Positions 51,702-60,618 of a stretch of DNA of 64,000 nucleotides are shown piece after piece. The position numbers were made by a program, and so were the translations under genes. The stretch is from Paraburkholderia acidicola (lineage in GTDB: Bacteria > Pseudomonadota > Gammaproteobacteria > Burkholderiales > Burkholderiaceae). Every line of letters begins with the position of its first letter. Positions within the stretch are counted from its first letter, which is position 1. Below the pieces are notes generated by a model that saw nothing but the letters and a program-made list of their open reading frames with translations, had not been told where the DNA came from and did not search any database. The DNA is taken from contig NZ_MTZV01000006.1 of assembly GCF_002362315.1 (NCBI RefSeq), positions 2,666,001 to 2,730,000 on the forward strand, read 5' to 3'.

Positions 51702-52915
51702 AAGTGATCTCGCTCGAAACTCATGTCGTCGCGGTCCCGCCGCCGCATCTGGGCGGCATGTACTGGATCTTCGTGAAGCTCAGGACCGATTGCGGAATCG
51801 AAGGCGTCGGCGAAATCTATTCGGCTACGTTTCACCCGAGCGCGATGACGCACATCATCGACGACGTGTTCGCGCGCTATCTGCTCGATCGCGATCCGCA
51901 CCACGTCGAACGGTTGTGGCGCGAAGCGTACTCGAGCGGCTTCACGCAGCGCCCCGATCTGACGATGATGGGTGTCGTCAGCGGCCTCGAGATGGCGTGC
52001 TGGGACATCATTGGCAAGGCGGCGAATAAGCCCGTATATGAACTGCTCGGCGGCATGGTCAACGAACGGTTGCGCTCGTACACCTATCTGTATCCGAAGA
52101 ACAGTCGCGGCGAATACGACTACGACGATCCCGATCTCGCCGCGGAGTGCGCAGCGGAAAACGTCCGTCGCGGTTTCACTGCGGTGAAGTTTGATCCGGC
52201 GGGTCCGTACACCGCGTATTCGGGGCATCAGTTGTCGCTCGAAGTACTCGATCGTTGCGAACTGTTTTGCGGCAAGATCCGCGAGGCGGTGGGCAGCAAG
52301 GCCGATCTGCTGTTCGGCACGCATGGGCAGATGGCGCCTTCGTCGGCGATCCGACTCGCGAAGCGGCTCGAAAAATACGATCCGCTGTGGTTTGAAGAAC
52401 CGGTACCGCCGGGCCAGGAAGCCGCAATGGCGCAGGTCGCGCAGCACACGAGCATTCCCATCTCGGCCGGTGAACGACTGACGACCAAGTACGAATTCCA
52501 CAAGCTGCTCGAAGCCGGCGCGGCTTCGATCATTCAACTGAACGTGGCGCGTGTGGGTGGTTTGCTCGAAGCGAAGAAGGTCGCGGCGCTCGCCGAGGTG
52601 TACTACGCACAGGTCGCACCGCATCTATACAACGGTCCGGTCGGCGCAGCGGCGAGTATCCAGCTCGCAACCTGCACGCCGAATTTCCTGATTCAGGAAA
52701 GCATCGGTACGTGGGGTGGTTTTCACTCGGACATTCTGAAGACGCCGATTCGCTGGGAAGACGGCTACATCATTCCGTCGAGCGAGCCGGGGCTCGGTGT
52801 CGAGCTGAACATGGATGTGGTGCGACAGCACACGCCTTATACGGGCGAGCGTCTGCATCTGCAGATGGCCGCAAAGCCCGCCGATGTGAAGGATCTCGCG
52901 CCCGCCAAAGGCTAA
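51698..52915 (+). CDS. Enolase-superfamily (mandelate racemase/muconate lactonizing) sugar-acid dehydratase
   Basis: This 405-residue enzyme has the N-terminal capping domain with TFHPSAM and a TIM-barrel with AVKFDPAGPY, WFEEPVPPG, SAGERLTTKYEF and APHLYNGPVGAAAS. Metal ligands are the Glu of FEEP and the Glu of AGERL; the position of the first ligand, usually Asp, reads FGTHGQM. The late His of PHLYNGP fits the acid/base of the galactonate/mannonate-dehydratase branch. Substrate not assignable. ATG overlaps the MFS stop; AGGAAG upstream. Confidence 0.87.
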   Translation: MKVISLETHVVAVPPPHLGGMYWIFVKLRTDCGIEGVGEIYSATFHPSAMTHIIDDVFARYLLDRDPHHVERLWREAYSSGFTQRPDLTMMGVVSGLEMACWDIIGKAANKPVYELLGGMVNERLRSYTYLYPKNSRGEYDYDDPDLAAECAAENVRRGFTAVKFDPAGPYTAYSGHQLSLEVLDRCELFCGKIREAVGSKADLLFGTHGQMAPSSAIRLAKRLEKYDPLWFEEPVPPGQEAAMAQVAQHTSIPISAGERLTTKYEFHKLLEAGAASIIQLNVARVGGLLEAKKVAALAEVYYAQVAPHLYNGPVGAAASIQLATCTPNFLIQESIGTWGGFHSDILKTPIRWEDGYIIPSSEPGLGVELNMDVVRQHTPYTGERLHLQMAAKPADVKDLAPAKG

Positions 52916-52924
52916 GGACACACG

Positions 52925-54586
52925 ATGGACTACGACTACATCATCGTCGGCGCGGGGTCGGCGGGCTGCATTCTGGCCGAACGTCTGTCGGCATCAGGCG
53001 AGCATTCGGTGCTGCTGCTCGAAGCGGGCGGCAAGGACAGTTCGTTCTGGTTCCGCGTGCCGGTGGGCTTCACGAAGACCTACTACAACGCGACCTACAA
53101 CTGGATGTACTACAGCGAGCCCGAACCGGCGCTCGACAACCGTCCGATCTACTGCCCACGCGGTAAGGTGCAGGGCGGCTCCGGCTCGATCAACGCGATG
53201 ATCTTCGTGCGCGGCCAGCCGCACGACTTCGACGACTGGTCGGCGGCGGGCAACCCGGGATGGTCGTTTGCCGACGTGCTGCCGTATTTTCGCAAGCTCG
53301 AATCGCATCCGCTCGGCAATTCCGTGCATCACGGTGCAGATGGTCCGATTCGCATCTCGCCGATGAAGGACGGTGTGCATCCGATCTGTCACGTGTTCCT
53401 GAAGGGTTGTGAGCAGGCAGGCTACGCACGTACCGACGACTTCAACGGTGCGCGCTTTGAAGGCGCCGGTATTTACGATGTGAACACGCGCAACGGGCAG
53501 CGTTCGTCGAGCAGTTTCGAGTATCTGCATCCGGCGCTCAACCGCCCGAATCTCACCGTCGAGCGCGAGGTGCTGGCAAGCCAGGTGCTGTTCGACGATG
53601 CACGTCGCGCGACGGGTGTCGTTGTGCAACAGAACGGCAACACGCGCCGCTTTAACGCGCGCCGTGAGGTGATTCTCGCGGCCGGTGCGGTCGATACGCC
53701 GAAGCTGCTGCAACTGTCCGGCATCGGAGATCGTGCGTTGCTCGCGCGTTACGGTGTTCCGCTCGTGCACGAGTTGCCAGCGGTTGGGCAGAATCTGCAG
53801 GATCATCTGTGCGTGAGCTTCTACTACCGCGCGAACGTGAAGACGCTGAACGACGAGATGCGGCCGTTGCTCGGCAAGCTGAAACTCGGTCTGCAATATC
53901 TGTTCACGCGCAAAGGGCCGCTGGCGATGAGCGTGAACCAGTCGGGTGGGTTCTTCCGCGGTAGCGAGCACGACGCGCAACCGAACCTGCAGCTGTACTT
54001 TAATCCGCTGTCGTACCGGATTCCGAAGAGCAGCACGGCCAGTCTTGAACCCGAGCCGTATTCGGGGTTTCTGCTGGCGTTCAATCCATGCCGGCCGACC
54101 AGCCGTGGTTCGATCGAGATTGCGTCGAATCGTGTGGAGGATGCAGCGAAGATCCGCATCAATGCGCTCTCGACGCAAAAGGATATCGATGAAGTGATTC
54201 AAGGCTGCCGTCTGGTGCGGCGAATTATGGCGACGCCTGCACTGCAGGGCATCACGGTCGAGGAGATTTCACCGGGGCCGCAGGTCGACGACGATGCCGC
54301 GTTGCTGCAGTATTTCCGCGAGCAGTCGGGGTCGATCTATCACCTGTGCGGGTCGTGTGCGATGGGTTCCGATCCACGTACATCGGTTGTCGACTCGCGG
54401 CTGCGTGTATATGGTGTGACGGGGCTGCGCGTGGTCGATGCGTCGGTGTTTCCGAACATCACGTCCGGCAACATCAATGCGCCGACGATGATGGTGGCGG
54501 AGAAGGGCGCGGCGATGATACTCGAGGATGCCGTGGCCGAGTCGAAGCAAGCACCACGCGCACGGGAACTGGCCGCTGCGCATTGA
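52925..54586 (+). CDS. GMC-family FAD oxidoreductase
   Basis: This 553-residue flavoenzyme has the FAD-binding GAGSAGCILAERLS at the N-terminus. The GMC signatures are CPRGKVQGGSGSINAMIFVRG and GAVDTPKLLQLSGIG. The catalytic His is in YHLCGSCAMG and an Asn in NINAPTMM. It oxidises an alcohol or sugar to the carbonyl. It starts 9 bp after the enolase-superfamily gene in the same operon and may feed it or the aldehyde dehydrogenase. Confidence 0.92.
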   Translation: MDYDYIIVGAGSAGCILAERLSASGEHSVLLLEAGGKDSSFWFRVPVGFTKTYYNATYNWMYYSEPEPALDNRPIYCPRGKVQGGSGSINAMIFVRGQPHDFDDWSAAGNPGWSFADVLPYFRKLESHPLGNSVHHGADGPIRISPMKDGVHPICHVFLKGCEQAGYARTDDFNGARFEGAGIYDVNTRNGQRSSSSFEYLHPALNRPNLTVEREVLASQVLFDDARRATGVVVQQNGNTRRFNARREVILAAGAVDTPKLLQLSGIGDRALLARYGVPLVHELPAVGQNLQDHLCVSFYYRANVKTLNDEMRPLLGKLKLGLQYLFTRKGPLAMSVNQSGGFFRGSEHDAQPNLQLYFNPLSYRIPKSSTASLEPEPYSGFLLAFNPCRPTSRGSIEIASNRVEDAAKIRINALSTQKDIDEVIQGCRLVRRIMATPALQGITVEEISPGPQVDDDAALLQYFREQSGSIYHLCGSCAMGSDPRTSVVDSRLRVYGVTGLRVVDASVFPNITSGNINAPTMMVAEKGAAMILEDAVAESKQAPRARELAAAH

Positions 54587-54609
54587 CGTATGAAACGCTG
54601 ATTGAAAGG

Positions 54610-54645
54610 CCGCGCGGAGTGAGTTCAATCCGCACGGTTTTGTTG
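54610..54645 (+). terminator. Terminator after GMC gene
   Basis: CCGCGCGGA pairs with TCCGCACGG (one mismatch), followed by TTTTGTTG, 23 bases after the stop. It closes the MFS / dehydratase / GMC operon. Confidence 0.7.
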
Positions 54646-54866
54646 CCACGTTGTCGTAGTGTGCTGCAATCACGCCAGATTAGATGTTGGTGCAGCATGC
54701 CGAAAATGCCGAAATGCATTACCTCATCCGCGTCATAAGCACAGAAAAAACAAGTCTTTTACGGAGGCGGTGAACGCTGATTAGATCATTCGATCGACAG
54801 CTACGCCACTTTCCTTCTCCTCGCACGGCGTCGTGCTGTCTGTCCAACCCACACTGGAGAGCCACC

Positions 54867-55808
54867 ATGACGACGTTAAGCCTTGCTGCATCCAACACAC
54901 TCGACATCCAGCCGGTCACCGGCCGCATCGGCGCCGAAATTCGCGGCGTGCGGCTATCGGGCACGCTCGAACCCGCGGTGCTCGACGCGGTACGCGCGGC
55001 GCTTCTGCGCCACAAGGTGATCTTCTTTCGCGATCAGACCCACTTGACGGACACAGAGCAGGAAGCCTTCGCCAAACGGCTCGGCGACCCGGTGTCGCAT
55101 CCGACCGTGCCTGTGATCGACGGTACCGACTATCTACTCGAACTAGATTCGCACCGTGGTGGCCGTGCGAACTCGTGGCATACCGACGTGACCTTTGTCG
55201 ATGCCTATCCGCAGGCGTCGATCTTGCGCGGTGTGACGATTCCTGAGGTGGGCGGCGACACCGTGTGGGCCAACACGGCAACCGCTTATCTAGACTTGCC
55301 GCCGCCGTTGCAAGCGCTAGCCGACCAGTTGTGGGCCGTGCACAGCAACGAATACGACTACGCGAACCATACGAGCGTCGGTAGCCGCGGGCGCGATGTC
55401 GAAGCGGCGAAGCGTTATCGCGAGCAGTTTGTGTCGACGCGCTACGAAACCGAGCATCCGGCAGTGCGTGTACATCCGGAGACCGGCGAGAAGACGTTGA
55501 TTCTCGGTCACTTCATCAAGCACTTTGTCGGCGTGACGCCGAGTGCGTCGGCGCATCTGTTCGACCTGCTGCAAGGCTATGTGACGCGTCCAGAGAACGT
55601 CGTGCGCTGGCGCTGGCGGACCGGCGACGTCGCGATCTGGGACAACCGCGCGACCCAGCACTATGCGGTCAACGATTATGGCGATGCGCATCGCGTGGTG
55701 CGCCGCGTGACGATTGCCGGTGATGTGCCGGTTAGCGTCGATGGGCGGCGTAGCGTGACGCTAAGACGCGAACCGAATCCTGCTGTCACCGATACGAAGG
55801 CTGCATAG
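54867..55808 (+). CDS. TauD/TfdA-family Fe(II)/2-oxoglutarate dioxygenase
   Basis: This 313-residue dioxygenase has the iron-binding HxD in NSWHTDVTF and the distal His in QHYAVNDYGDAHRVVRRVT, whose Arg also binds 2-oxoglutarate. GAEIRGVRLSG at the start and KVIFFRDQ are TauD blocks. It may release sulfite from taurine or another sulfonate or hydroxylate a different acid; no sulfonate transporter is nearby. ATG 54867 follows GAGAGCCACC. Confidence 0.9.
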   Translation: MTTLSLAASNTLDIQPVTGRIGAEIRGVRLSGTLEPAVLDAVRAALLRHKVIFFRDQTHLTDTEQEAFAKRLGDPVSHPTVPVIDGTDYLLELDSHRGGRANSWHTDVTFVDAYPQASILRGVTIPEVGGDTVWANTATAYLDLPPPLQALADQLWAVHSNEYDYANHTSVGSRGRDVEAAKRYREQFVSTRYETEHPAVRVHPETGEKTLILGHFIKHFVGVTPSASAHLFDLLQGYVTRPENVVRWRWRTGDVAIWDNRATQHYAVNDYGDAHRVVRRVTIAGDVPVSVDGRRSVTLRREPNPAVTDTKAA

Positions 55809-55817
55809 GACGTATGT

Positions 55818-56402
55818 TCAATCCGGAAACACCGCGCGGCCCTGGGTAAGGTCGCGCAGTGTGTCGCGGGCACGGTCCAGCGCGGTGGCAGGTAGCTGGA
55901 CCGTGAGGCACACGTTCATCGCGTGTGTACTTTGCAGCAGCACATGTTGGTCCTGTTCGATCCAGCGGCGCACCCGCGCCTCGTCGGCGTAACCAACCTC
56001 CACCTGCAACTGAACCTGAGCGATACGCTCGATCAGCACTGCGTCATGCAGCGCGCTCGCGATCGCATCGGTGTACGCGCGTACGAGCCCGCCTGCACCG
56101 AGCTTGACGCCGCCGTAGTAGCGGATCACCGCGCCGAGTACACCGTCGAGATCGTGATGTCGCAACACCTCCAGAATCGGACGACCGGCCGTGCCGGATG
56201 GTTCGCCGTCGTCGGACATACCGGACTGGCCGCCCGCAAGCAATGCCCAGCATACGTGCGTCGCGGCCGGATGCTCGTCGCGCAGACGACGCAGCTCGAC
56301 CATCGCGGCGTCGCGATCGGCGACGGGAATCGCGTGAGCGATAAAGCGGCTCTTGCGGATTTCGATTTCCCGTGTGCAGGGTGCGGCGATTGAGTGAGTC
56401 AT
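55818..56402 (-). CDS. IMPACT-family protein (YigZ-like)
   Basis: This 194-residue protein has the UPF0029/IMPACT signature: KSRFIAHAIPV, THVCWALLAG, DDGEPSGTAGRPIL and YYGGVKLGAGGLVRAY, then a small C-terminal domain. E. coli YigZ has been linked to RNA or protein handling; the role is not settled. It is convergent with the TauD-type gene (9 bp apart). Confidence 0.93.
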   Translation of the reverse strand: MTHSIAAPCTREIEIRKSRFIAHAIPVADRDAAMVELRRLRDEHPAATHVCWALLAGGQSGMSDDGEPSGTAGRPILEVLRHHDLDGVLGAVIRYYGGVKLGAGGLVRAYTDAIASALHDAVLIERIAQVQLQVEVGYADEARVRRWIEQDQHVLLQSTHAMNVCLTVQLPATALDRARDTLRDLTQGRAVFPD

Positions 56403-56678
56403 GAGGCGGTGAGATAAAAATACATCGACACGATTTCGGGAAAGGTTCAGAGAAAGTCGCTAGCCATCGTACTCCGCTTTCGCTCGCAATCCGGGTATCG
56501 CGAGAACGATGCATTTCGGCGAACATCATGGCCGACAATCTCGCACCATAGCAAACCCACAACATTTTCTTTACCCTTCTGCAAATAATCGTCGATTGTC
56601 CTTACTGCCCAAAGGACCGATATTCTCAGGCAGCCGAATCCCGTCGGCCGACCCGCAGAGAGTGAAGGAATCACGCCA

Positions 56679-57851
56679 ATGAAGTTCAGAGCCACCCATC
56701 TCGTCACAACCGTTACCCTGGCGTTGTGCACGATCACCTCCATCAGCCTCGCCGCCGACAACCGTCAAGACCAGATCAGACATACCGTCGACGAAGCAGT
56801 ACAGCCAGTCATGGCGAAGAACAACATCGCAGGTATGGCGATCGGCATCATCGATGGACAACAGCACTACGTATACAACTATGGCGTGGCTTCGTTGGAA
56901 ACCAGGAAGCCGGTCACGCAGAACACCTTGTTCGAACTCGGATCGATCAGCAAGACCTTCACGGCGACGCTCGCATCGCTTGCACAAGTCGACGGCGATC
57001 TCACCCTGACGGATAGAGTCGGTAAGTATCTGCCGTTGCTGGGCGGCAGCCGGTTCGCCGATGTACGTGTGTTCGATCTGGGCACGCATACGCCGGGCGG
57101 CCTGCCGATACAGGTGCCGGATAACGTCAACAACAACGATCAGCTGACGCAGTATCTGAAAGCCTGGCAACCCGCTTATGCGCCCGGCACGCGACGGACC
57201 TACTCCAATATCAGCATCGGCATGCTTGGCGTACTCACGGCGACGAGCATGAAGCAGGATTTCGCCACGCTAGTCGAGCAGCGTTTGTTTGCCGCGCTCG
57301 GTATGACGAACAGTTACTTCGACGTTCCGCAAGCCCATTTGGCCGACTATGCGCAAGGTTATAAAAAAGACGGCGCGCCGATCCGCGTGTCGCCCGGCGT
57401 GCTGTCTACCGAAGCGTATGGCATCAAGAGTTCGGCTGCCGACATGACGCGCTTCCTGCAAGCCAACATGAACCAGTTGAAGCTGGACGAGAAGCTCCAG
57501 CGCGCGATCACGCAGACACACACCGGCTACTTCAAGGCCGGCGTGATGACGCAAGACCTGATATGGGAACAGTATGCATACCCGGTCGAGTTGAAGACCT
57601 TGCAGGAAGGCAACTCACCGGAGATGATTGCCAACGCCACACCCGTTACCGGATTCAAACCACCGCAAGCGCCACGTGAAGACGTGTGGATCAACAAGAC
57701 GGGCTCGACCAATGGCTTCGGTGCGTATCTGGCATTCATCCCGGCGAAGCAACTGGGGATCGTGATTCTTGCAAACAAGAATTTTCCTATCGATGAACGG
57801 GTGAGCACCGCATATCGGATTCTCACGGCCATCGCTGGCAGCGAACATTGA
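56679..57851 (+). CDS. Class C beta-lactamase
   Basis: This 390-residue periplasmic serine beta-lactamase has a signal peptide cut near SLAA|DN. The three class C motifs are intact: Ser89-x-x-Lys92 (LGSISKTF), Tyr175-Ser-Asn177 (TYSNISIGML) and Lys340-Thr-Gly342 (INKTGSTNGFG). No AmpR-type LysR gene faces it, so induction through AmpR is not supported here. A cupin gene follows 17 bp downstream and is probably cotranscribed. Confidence 0.93.
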   Translation: MKFRATHLVTTVTLALCTITSISLAADNRQDQIRHTVDEAVQPVMAKNNIAGMAIGIIDGQQHYVYNYGVASLETRKPVTQNTLFELGSISKTFTATLASLAQVDGDLTLTDRVGKYLPLLGGSRFADVRVFDLGTHTPGGLPIQVPDNVNNNDQLTQYLKAWQPAYAPGTRRTYSNISIGMLGVLTATSMKQDFATLVEQRLFAALGMTNSYFDVPQAHLADYAQGYKKDGAPIRVSPGVLSTEAYGIKSSAADMTRFLQANMNQLKLDEKLQRAITQTHTGYFKAGVMTQDLIWEQYAYPVELKTLQEGNSPEMIANATPVTGFKPPQAPREDVWINKTGSTNGFGAYLAFIPAKQLGIVILANKNFPIDERVSTAYRILTAIAGSEH

Positions 57852-57868
57852 ATCCAGAGGGAATGACG

Positions 57869-58270
57869 ATGAGACGCCTCGGTTATTTCTCTCTGGTCGC
57901 GATGGCTTTAATCACCACGCAGTCCGCTTTTGCAGCCGGCACTGCGCCCGCTGCAAAGGACACCATCGTTCTGCAACGCGTCCCGGTTGCAGGAACGGAT
58001 CGCGAGATGGGCATGGGCATAGCCGAGTTTCCTCCGAATGCGGTCAAGCCGTGGCACAAGGCAACGGGGCCTGAGGTTGCCTATGTGCTCGAGGGCGAGG
58101 TCACGGTGCGAGTGGACGGTCAACCGCCCAGTGTTGTTCACGCGGGCGAGAGCTACCGGATGCCGGCGAATGTCGCGCACGAGACGGCAGCAGGCCCTGC
58201 GGGCGCGAAGGTCGTCGCGACGTGGGCCTGGGTACCGGGTAAGCCGTTCAATATTCCGGTACCGCATTGA
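57869..58270 (+). CDS. Secreted cupin-domain protein
   Basis: This 133-residue protein has a signal peptide (LVAMALITTQSAFAA, cut near residue 23) and a single cupin domain: VKPWHKATGPEVAYVLEGEVTVRVDG, then AGESYRMPANVAHE. It keeps most of the metal-binding His/Glu positions. AGAGGG precedes ATG 57869. It follows the beta-lactamase gene and is closed by a strong terminator. Role unknown. Confidence 0.85.
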   Translation: MRRLGYFSLVAMALITTQSAFAAGTAPAAKDTIVLQRVPVAGTDREMGMGIAEFPPNAVKPWHKATGPEVAYVLEGEVTVRVDGQPPSVVHAGESYRMPANVAHETAAGPAGAKVVATWAWVPGKPFNIPVPH

Positions 58271-58430
58271 TTGCGTCGAGCGATTCGATTGCCACGGATT
58301 CCGCAATGGTTTCTTGTCTGCCTGAGCGATGACGAAGCGCCGTGCAACCCGGATAATCCATCGCGTGACGAATCTAGCTCCTGGCTGGGGGCGAAGGCGG
58401 ACTCCTCATCTGCCACCGATCTCGTCATGG

Positions 58431-58461
58431 CCCCGTGAATCGCAAGATTCACGGGGTTTTT
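58431..58461 (+). terminator. Strong rho-independent terminator
   Basis: CCCCGTGAATC and GATTCACGGGG form a perfect 11-bp stem with a GCAA loop, followed by TTTTT. It lies 160 bases after the cupin stop and 30 bases before the end of the convergent gene; it ends the beta-lactamase/cupin transcript. Confidence 0.92.
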
Positions 58462-58490
58462 CTTGGCTGGCTGGATGACGCCAGGCGCAG

Positions 58491-59441
58491 TCAATTTTTC
58501 GGTGGAGCAATACCCGCGATCGTGGGATCAACCCAATCCGTTAGAATGCGCGCGCCTTGAGCACGGGCTTTGGACTCTGCTTCCTCACGGGCGTGTAGAT
58601 ACTTCGGAATGGCACTCTGATATTTGGCGCGTGCGGTGTCATCGGTCGCGCCGTAGGTATCGAGCCATGCCGCTTCCGTTTGAATCTGTGCGTCGAGTTG
58701 ATCGCCTAGCGTAACCGGCAAATCGGGTGAGCGTTCGTCCCGGCTGTACTTCAGGTCGATGAATCTACCATCCGTATACCAGCGCCAGACGATGTTGGCC
58801 CCGCGTGGCAAATGTTTCCATTCATCGAAGGACAGTTTGTAGTTCGGATCTGCATAGAAGAGTTTCGGAAACGAAACGTACGTCGGAGCGCCGTAGCCCG
58901 GTGGCTCGAAGGCGTAGGTACCTCGACCCTCCAGGCGCGGCGATGATAACGCAATATAACGTTTCCATCCCGCACCGTTGATGAGCGAAATCACCCCCGT
59001 CACGTAACGGTACATCGCTTCGTCGTAGGCTTCGAACGCCGCTGTGTCATGCACATCCTTTGGCGAAACCGGGACCTTGAACGTCAATTGAATGTTTCTT
59101 ATCTTCCGGCCTTCCTCCGTGTCCGACATGAATTCGACGTCGGTGGCTTGAGGAAAGACGATTCCATGTTTGGGGTCCTTGAACTGGAATACCGGTTCCA
59201 CACCGGTCGCGATCCGGCTTGCGTCGTACATCAACGCCGTCGAGATATGCGATCGCTTGATCGGCACTTTGGCCGGGCGCACTACCGCGTCGCTGTCATC
59301 ACCCAAATCGAAGGCCAGGTCAGGTTGCATGGTTGCTTTTTCCTCTTGCGCCGTTGCGTTACTGATCGCTTGCCAACCGAAGCCGCTTGCAGCAAAAGCA
59401 GCAATCAGACTAGCGATAACGATGACACCGCGGTTACGCAT
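58491..59441 (-). CDS. Periplasmic protein, third gene of vgrG cassette (possible immunity protein)
   Basis: This 316-residue protein has a signal sequence (VIVIASLIAAFAASGFGW). Whether it is cleaved or acts as an anchor is unclear. The mature part has ISTALMYDASRIATGVEPVFQFKDPKHGI, RRYIALSSPRLEGRG-like strands and YVSFPKLFYADPNYKLSFDEWKHLPRG. I recognise no enzyme family. Its start overlaps the stop of the candidate cargo gene by 8 bp. Periplasmic location and tight coupling to a putative effector suggest an immunity protein, but this is inference. Confidence 0.65.
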   Translation of the reverse strand: MRNRGVIVIASLIAAFAASGFGWQAISNATAQEEKATMQPDLAFDLGDDSDAVVRPAKVPIKRSHISTALMYDASRIATGVEPVFQFKDPKHGIVFPQATDVEFMSDTEEGRKIRNIQLTFKVPVSPKDVHDTAAFEAYDEAMYRYVTGVISLINGAGWKRYIALSSPRLEGRGTYAFEPPGYGAPTYVSFPKLFYADPNYKLSFDEWKHLPRGANIVWRWYTDGRFIDLKYSRDERSPDLPVTLGDQLDAQIQTEAAWLDTYGATDDTARAKYQSAIPKYLHAREEAESKARAQGARILTDWVDPTIAGIAPPKN

Positions 59442-60603
59442 TCTTCCAACCCGAGATCGTTGAGATTTGCGTGATCATGTAAGGCCGATACTTGGCGTTG
59501 GTCATCAGGTAATGGTATTTCTTCAGAATTTTTTTGACGTAGATCATGCGATCGTCGGTTTTATAGAGTTTTCCATCACCCATCTCTACCTTGATGTCGT
59601 CCTCTGTCAGATCGTAGTGGTCGAGTTGTTGCTGGGCAATGTCCGGGGTGATTTCGGCGGATGCATTGAAGAACACGGCCGGGTCCTTGGCGCCCGAGAA
59701 CGCCCGAATTACCGGCTTCCGGCCAAAATCGTTCATGTCGATGGCACTCTGAAACTCGGGATGGTTGTACACCATCACCTGAAGATGCAGCGTTTGCTCA
59801 TGCAGCAGGAACTGCCATGCCGCTTCATAGGCGAGGTTTTGCTTCGCCGCGTCGTCTGTGGATGTCTCGTACAGTTCCAGCAGGTAAAATCCATTGGAAA
59901 GAAAAGTGGTCACCTTGCAGTTCTTCATCTCGGACAATGCGGCACCATCCCGGATGAGGTCGGGCCCGATCACGATCATCGGATTCGCCCTTTTGCGTAA
60001 CGCGTCGATCAGCGCATTGTTTTGACCAAGCGCCCAGGGCAAGCCTTTGACAATCGGCTTTACCACGTCGTCATAGGTGTCGACGTCGCGTCGGCTTTTG
60101 CAATGTTCGAACAATTCCTTGCCATATTTCTTGTAGAACAGGTGCCATGTCGTGACCTCGAGAAACACCCAGAGATTGCCCTTCGCCAGATAGTAGAACG
60201 TCACCATTGCCGACCCCCGCGCCATGGCAAGAGCCGATTGCACCTTGTCCCACGATAGAAACTGCACCGCCAGTTCCATTCCGGCAACAACCTCTTTCGC
60301 CGCGAATGCAGCCAGTCCAGGCCAATAGAATCGCCCCGCCTTATCCGTCCCTTCGTCATCGAGGAAGAGCTGCGCGTAGTTTCCAGCAGTACGCTTCGCA
60401 CGCCGCACGGGGTCCTTCAGGAACACGCCGTCGTCGGCCTCCATGGCGATATTGTCCATCTGCGAGCTCGACCACTGGTGCTCGCACGTGACCGTGCAAT
60501 CCTTGCAGGAATCCGGTGTCTGGTTCAGCTCGCTTTCGCCCAGCAGCCCGCCCTTGAGATAAACCGTACCCTCGTCGCTGTTTACCGCCGAATCATCCGC
60601 CAC
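59434..60603 (-). CDS. Candidate type VI secretion cargo, DUF2515-like
   Basis: This is a 389-residue soluble protein. It has a Cys cluster near the start (CKDCTVTCEHQW). Then come GNYAQLFLDDEG, FYWPGLAAFAAKEVVAGM, KGNLWVFLEVTTWHLFYKKYG, and LLHEQTLHLQVMVYN. This pattern recalls DUF2515-type proteins that often sit beside vgrG in Burkholderia and Pseudomonas. It starts 15 bp after vgrG. No catalytic motif is evident, so toxin, adaptor or structural cargo are all possible. The family call is from memory and is tentative. Confidence 0.65.
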   Translation of the reverse strand: MADDSAVNSDEGTVYLKGGLLGESELNQTPDSCKDCTVTCEHQWSSSQMDNIAMEADDGVFLKDPVRRAKRTAGNYAQLFLDDEGTDKAGRFYWPGLAAFAAKEVVAGMELAVQFLSWDKVQSALAMARGSAMVTFYYLAKGNLWVFLEVTTWHLFYKKYGKELFEHCKSRRDVDTYDDVVKPIVKGLPWALGQNNALIDALRKRANPMIVIGPDLIRDGAALSEMKNCKVTTFLSNGFYLLELYETSTDDAAKQNLAYEAAWQFLLHEQTLHLQVMVYNHPEFQSAIDMNDFGRKPVIRAFSGAKDPAVFFNASAEITPDIAQQQLDHYDLTEDDIKVEMGDGKLYKTDDRMIYVKKILKKYHYLMTNAKYRPYMITQISTISGWKNA

Positions 60604-60618
60604 ATCTATCTCCCATAT

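Noticed and set aside
50915..52915. 666-codon frame suggesting a fusion upstream of the enolase-superfamily enzyme
   Set aside because: The extra 5' part is an out-of-frame reading of the MFS gene; the ATG at 51698 with a ribosome-binding site and ATGA overlap is the real start.
52994..54202. 402-codon minus-strand open frame
   Set aside because: Antisense to the GMC oxidoreductase gene.
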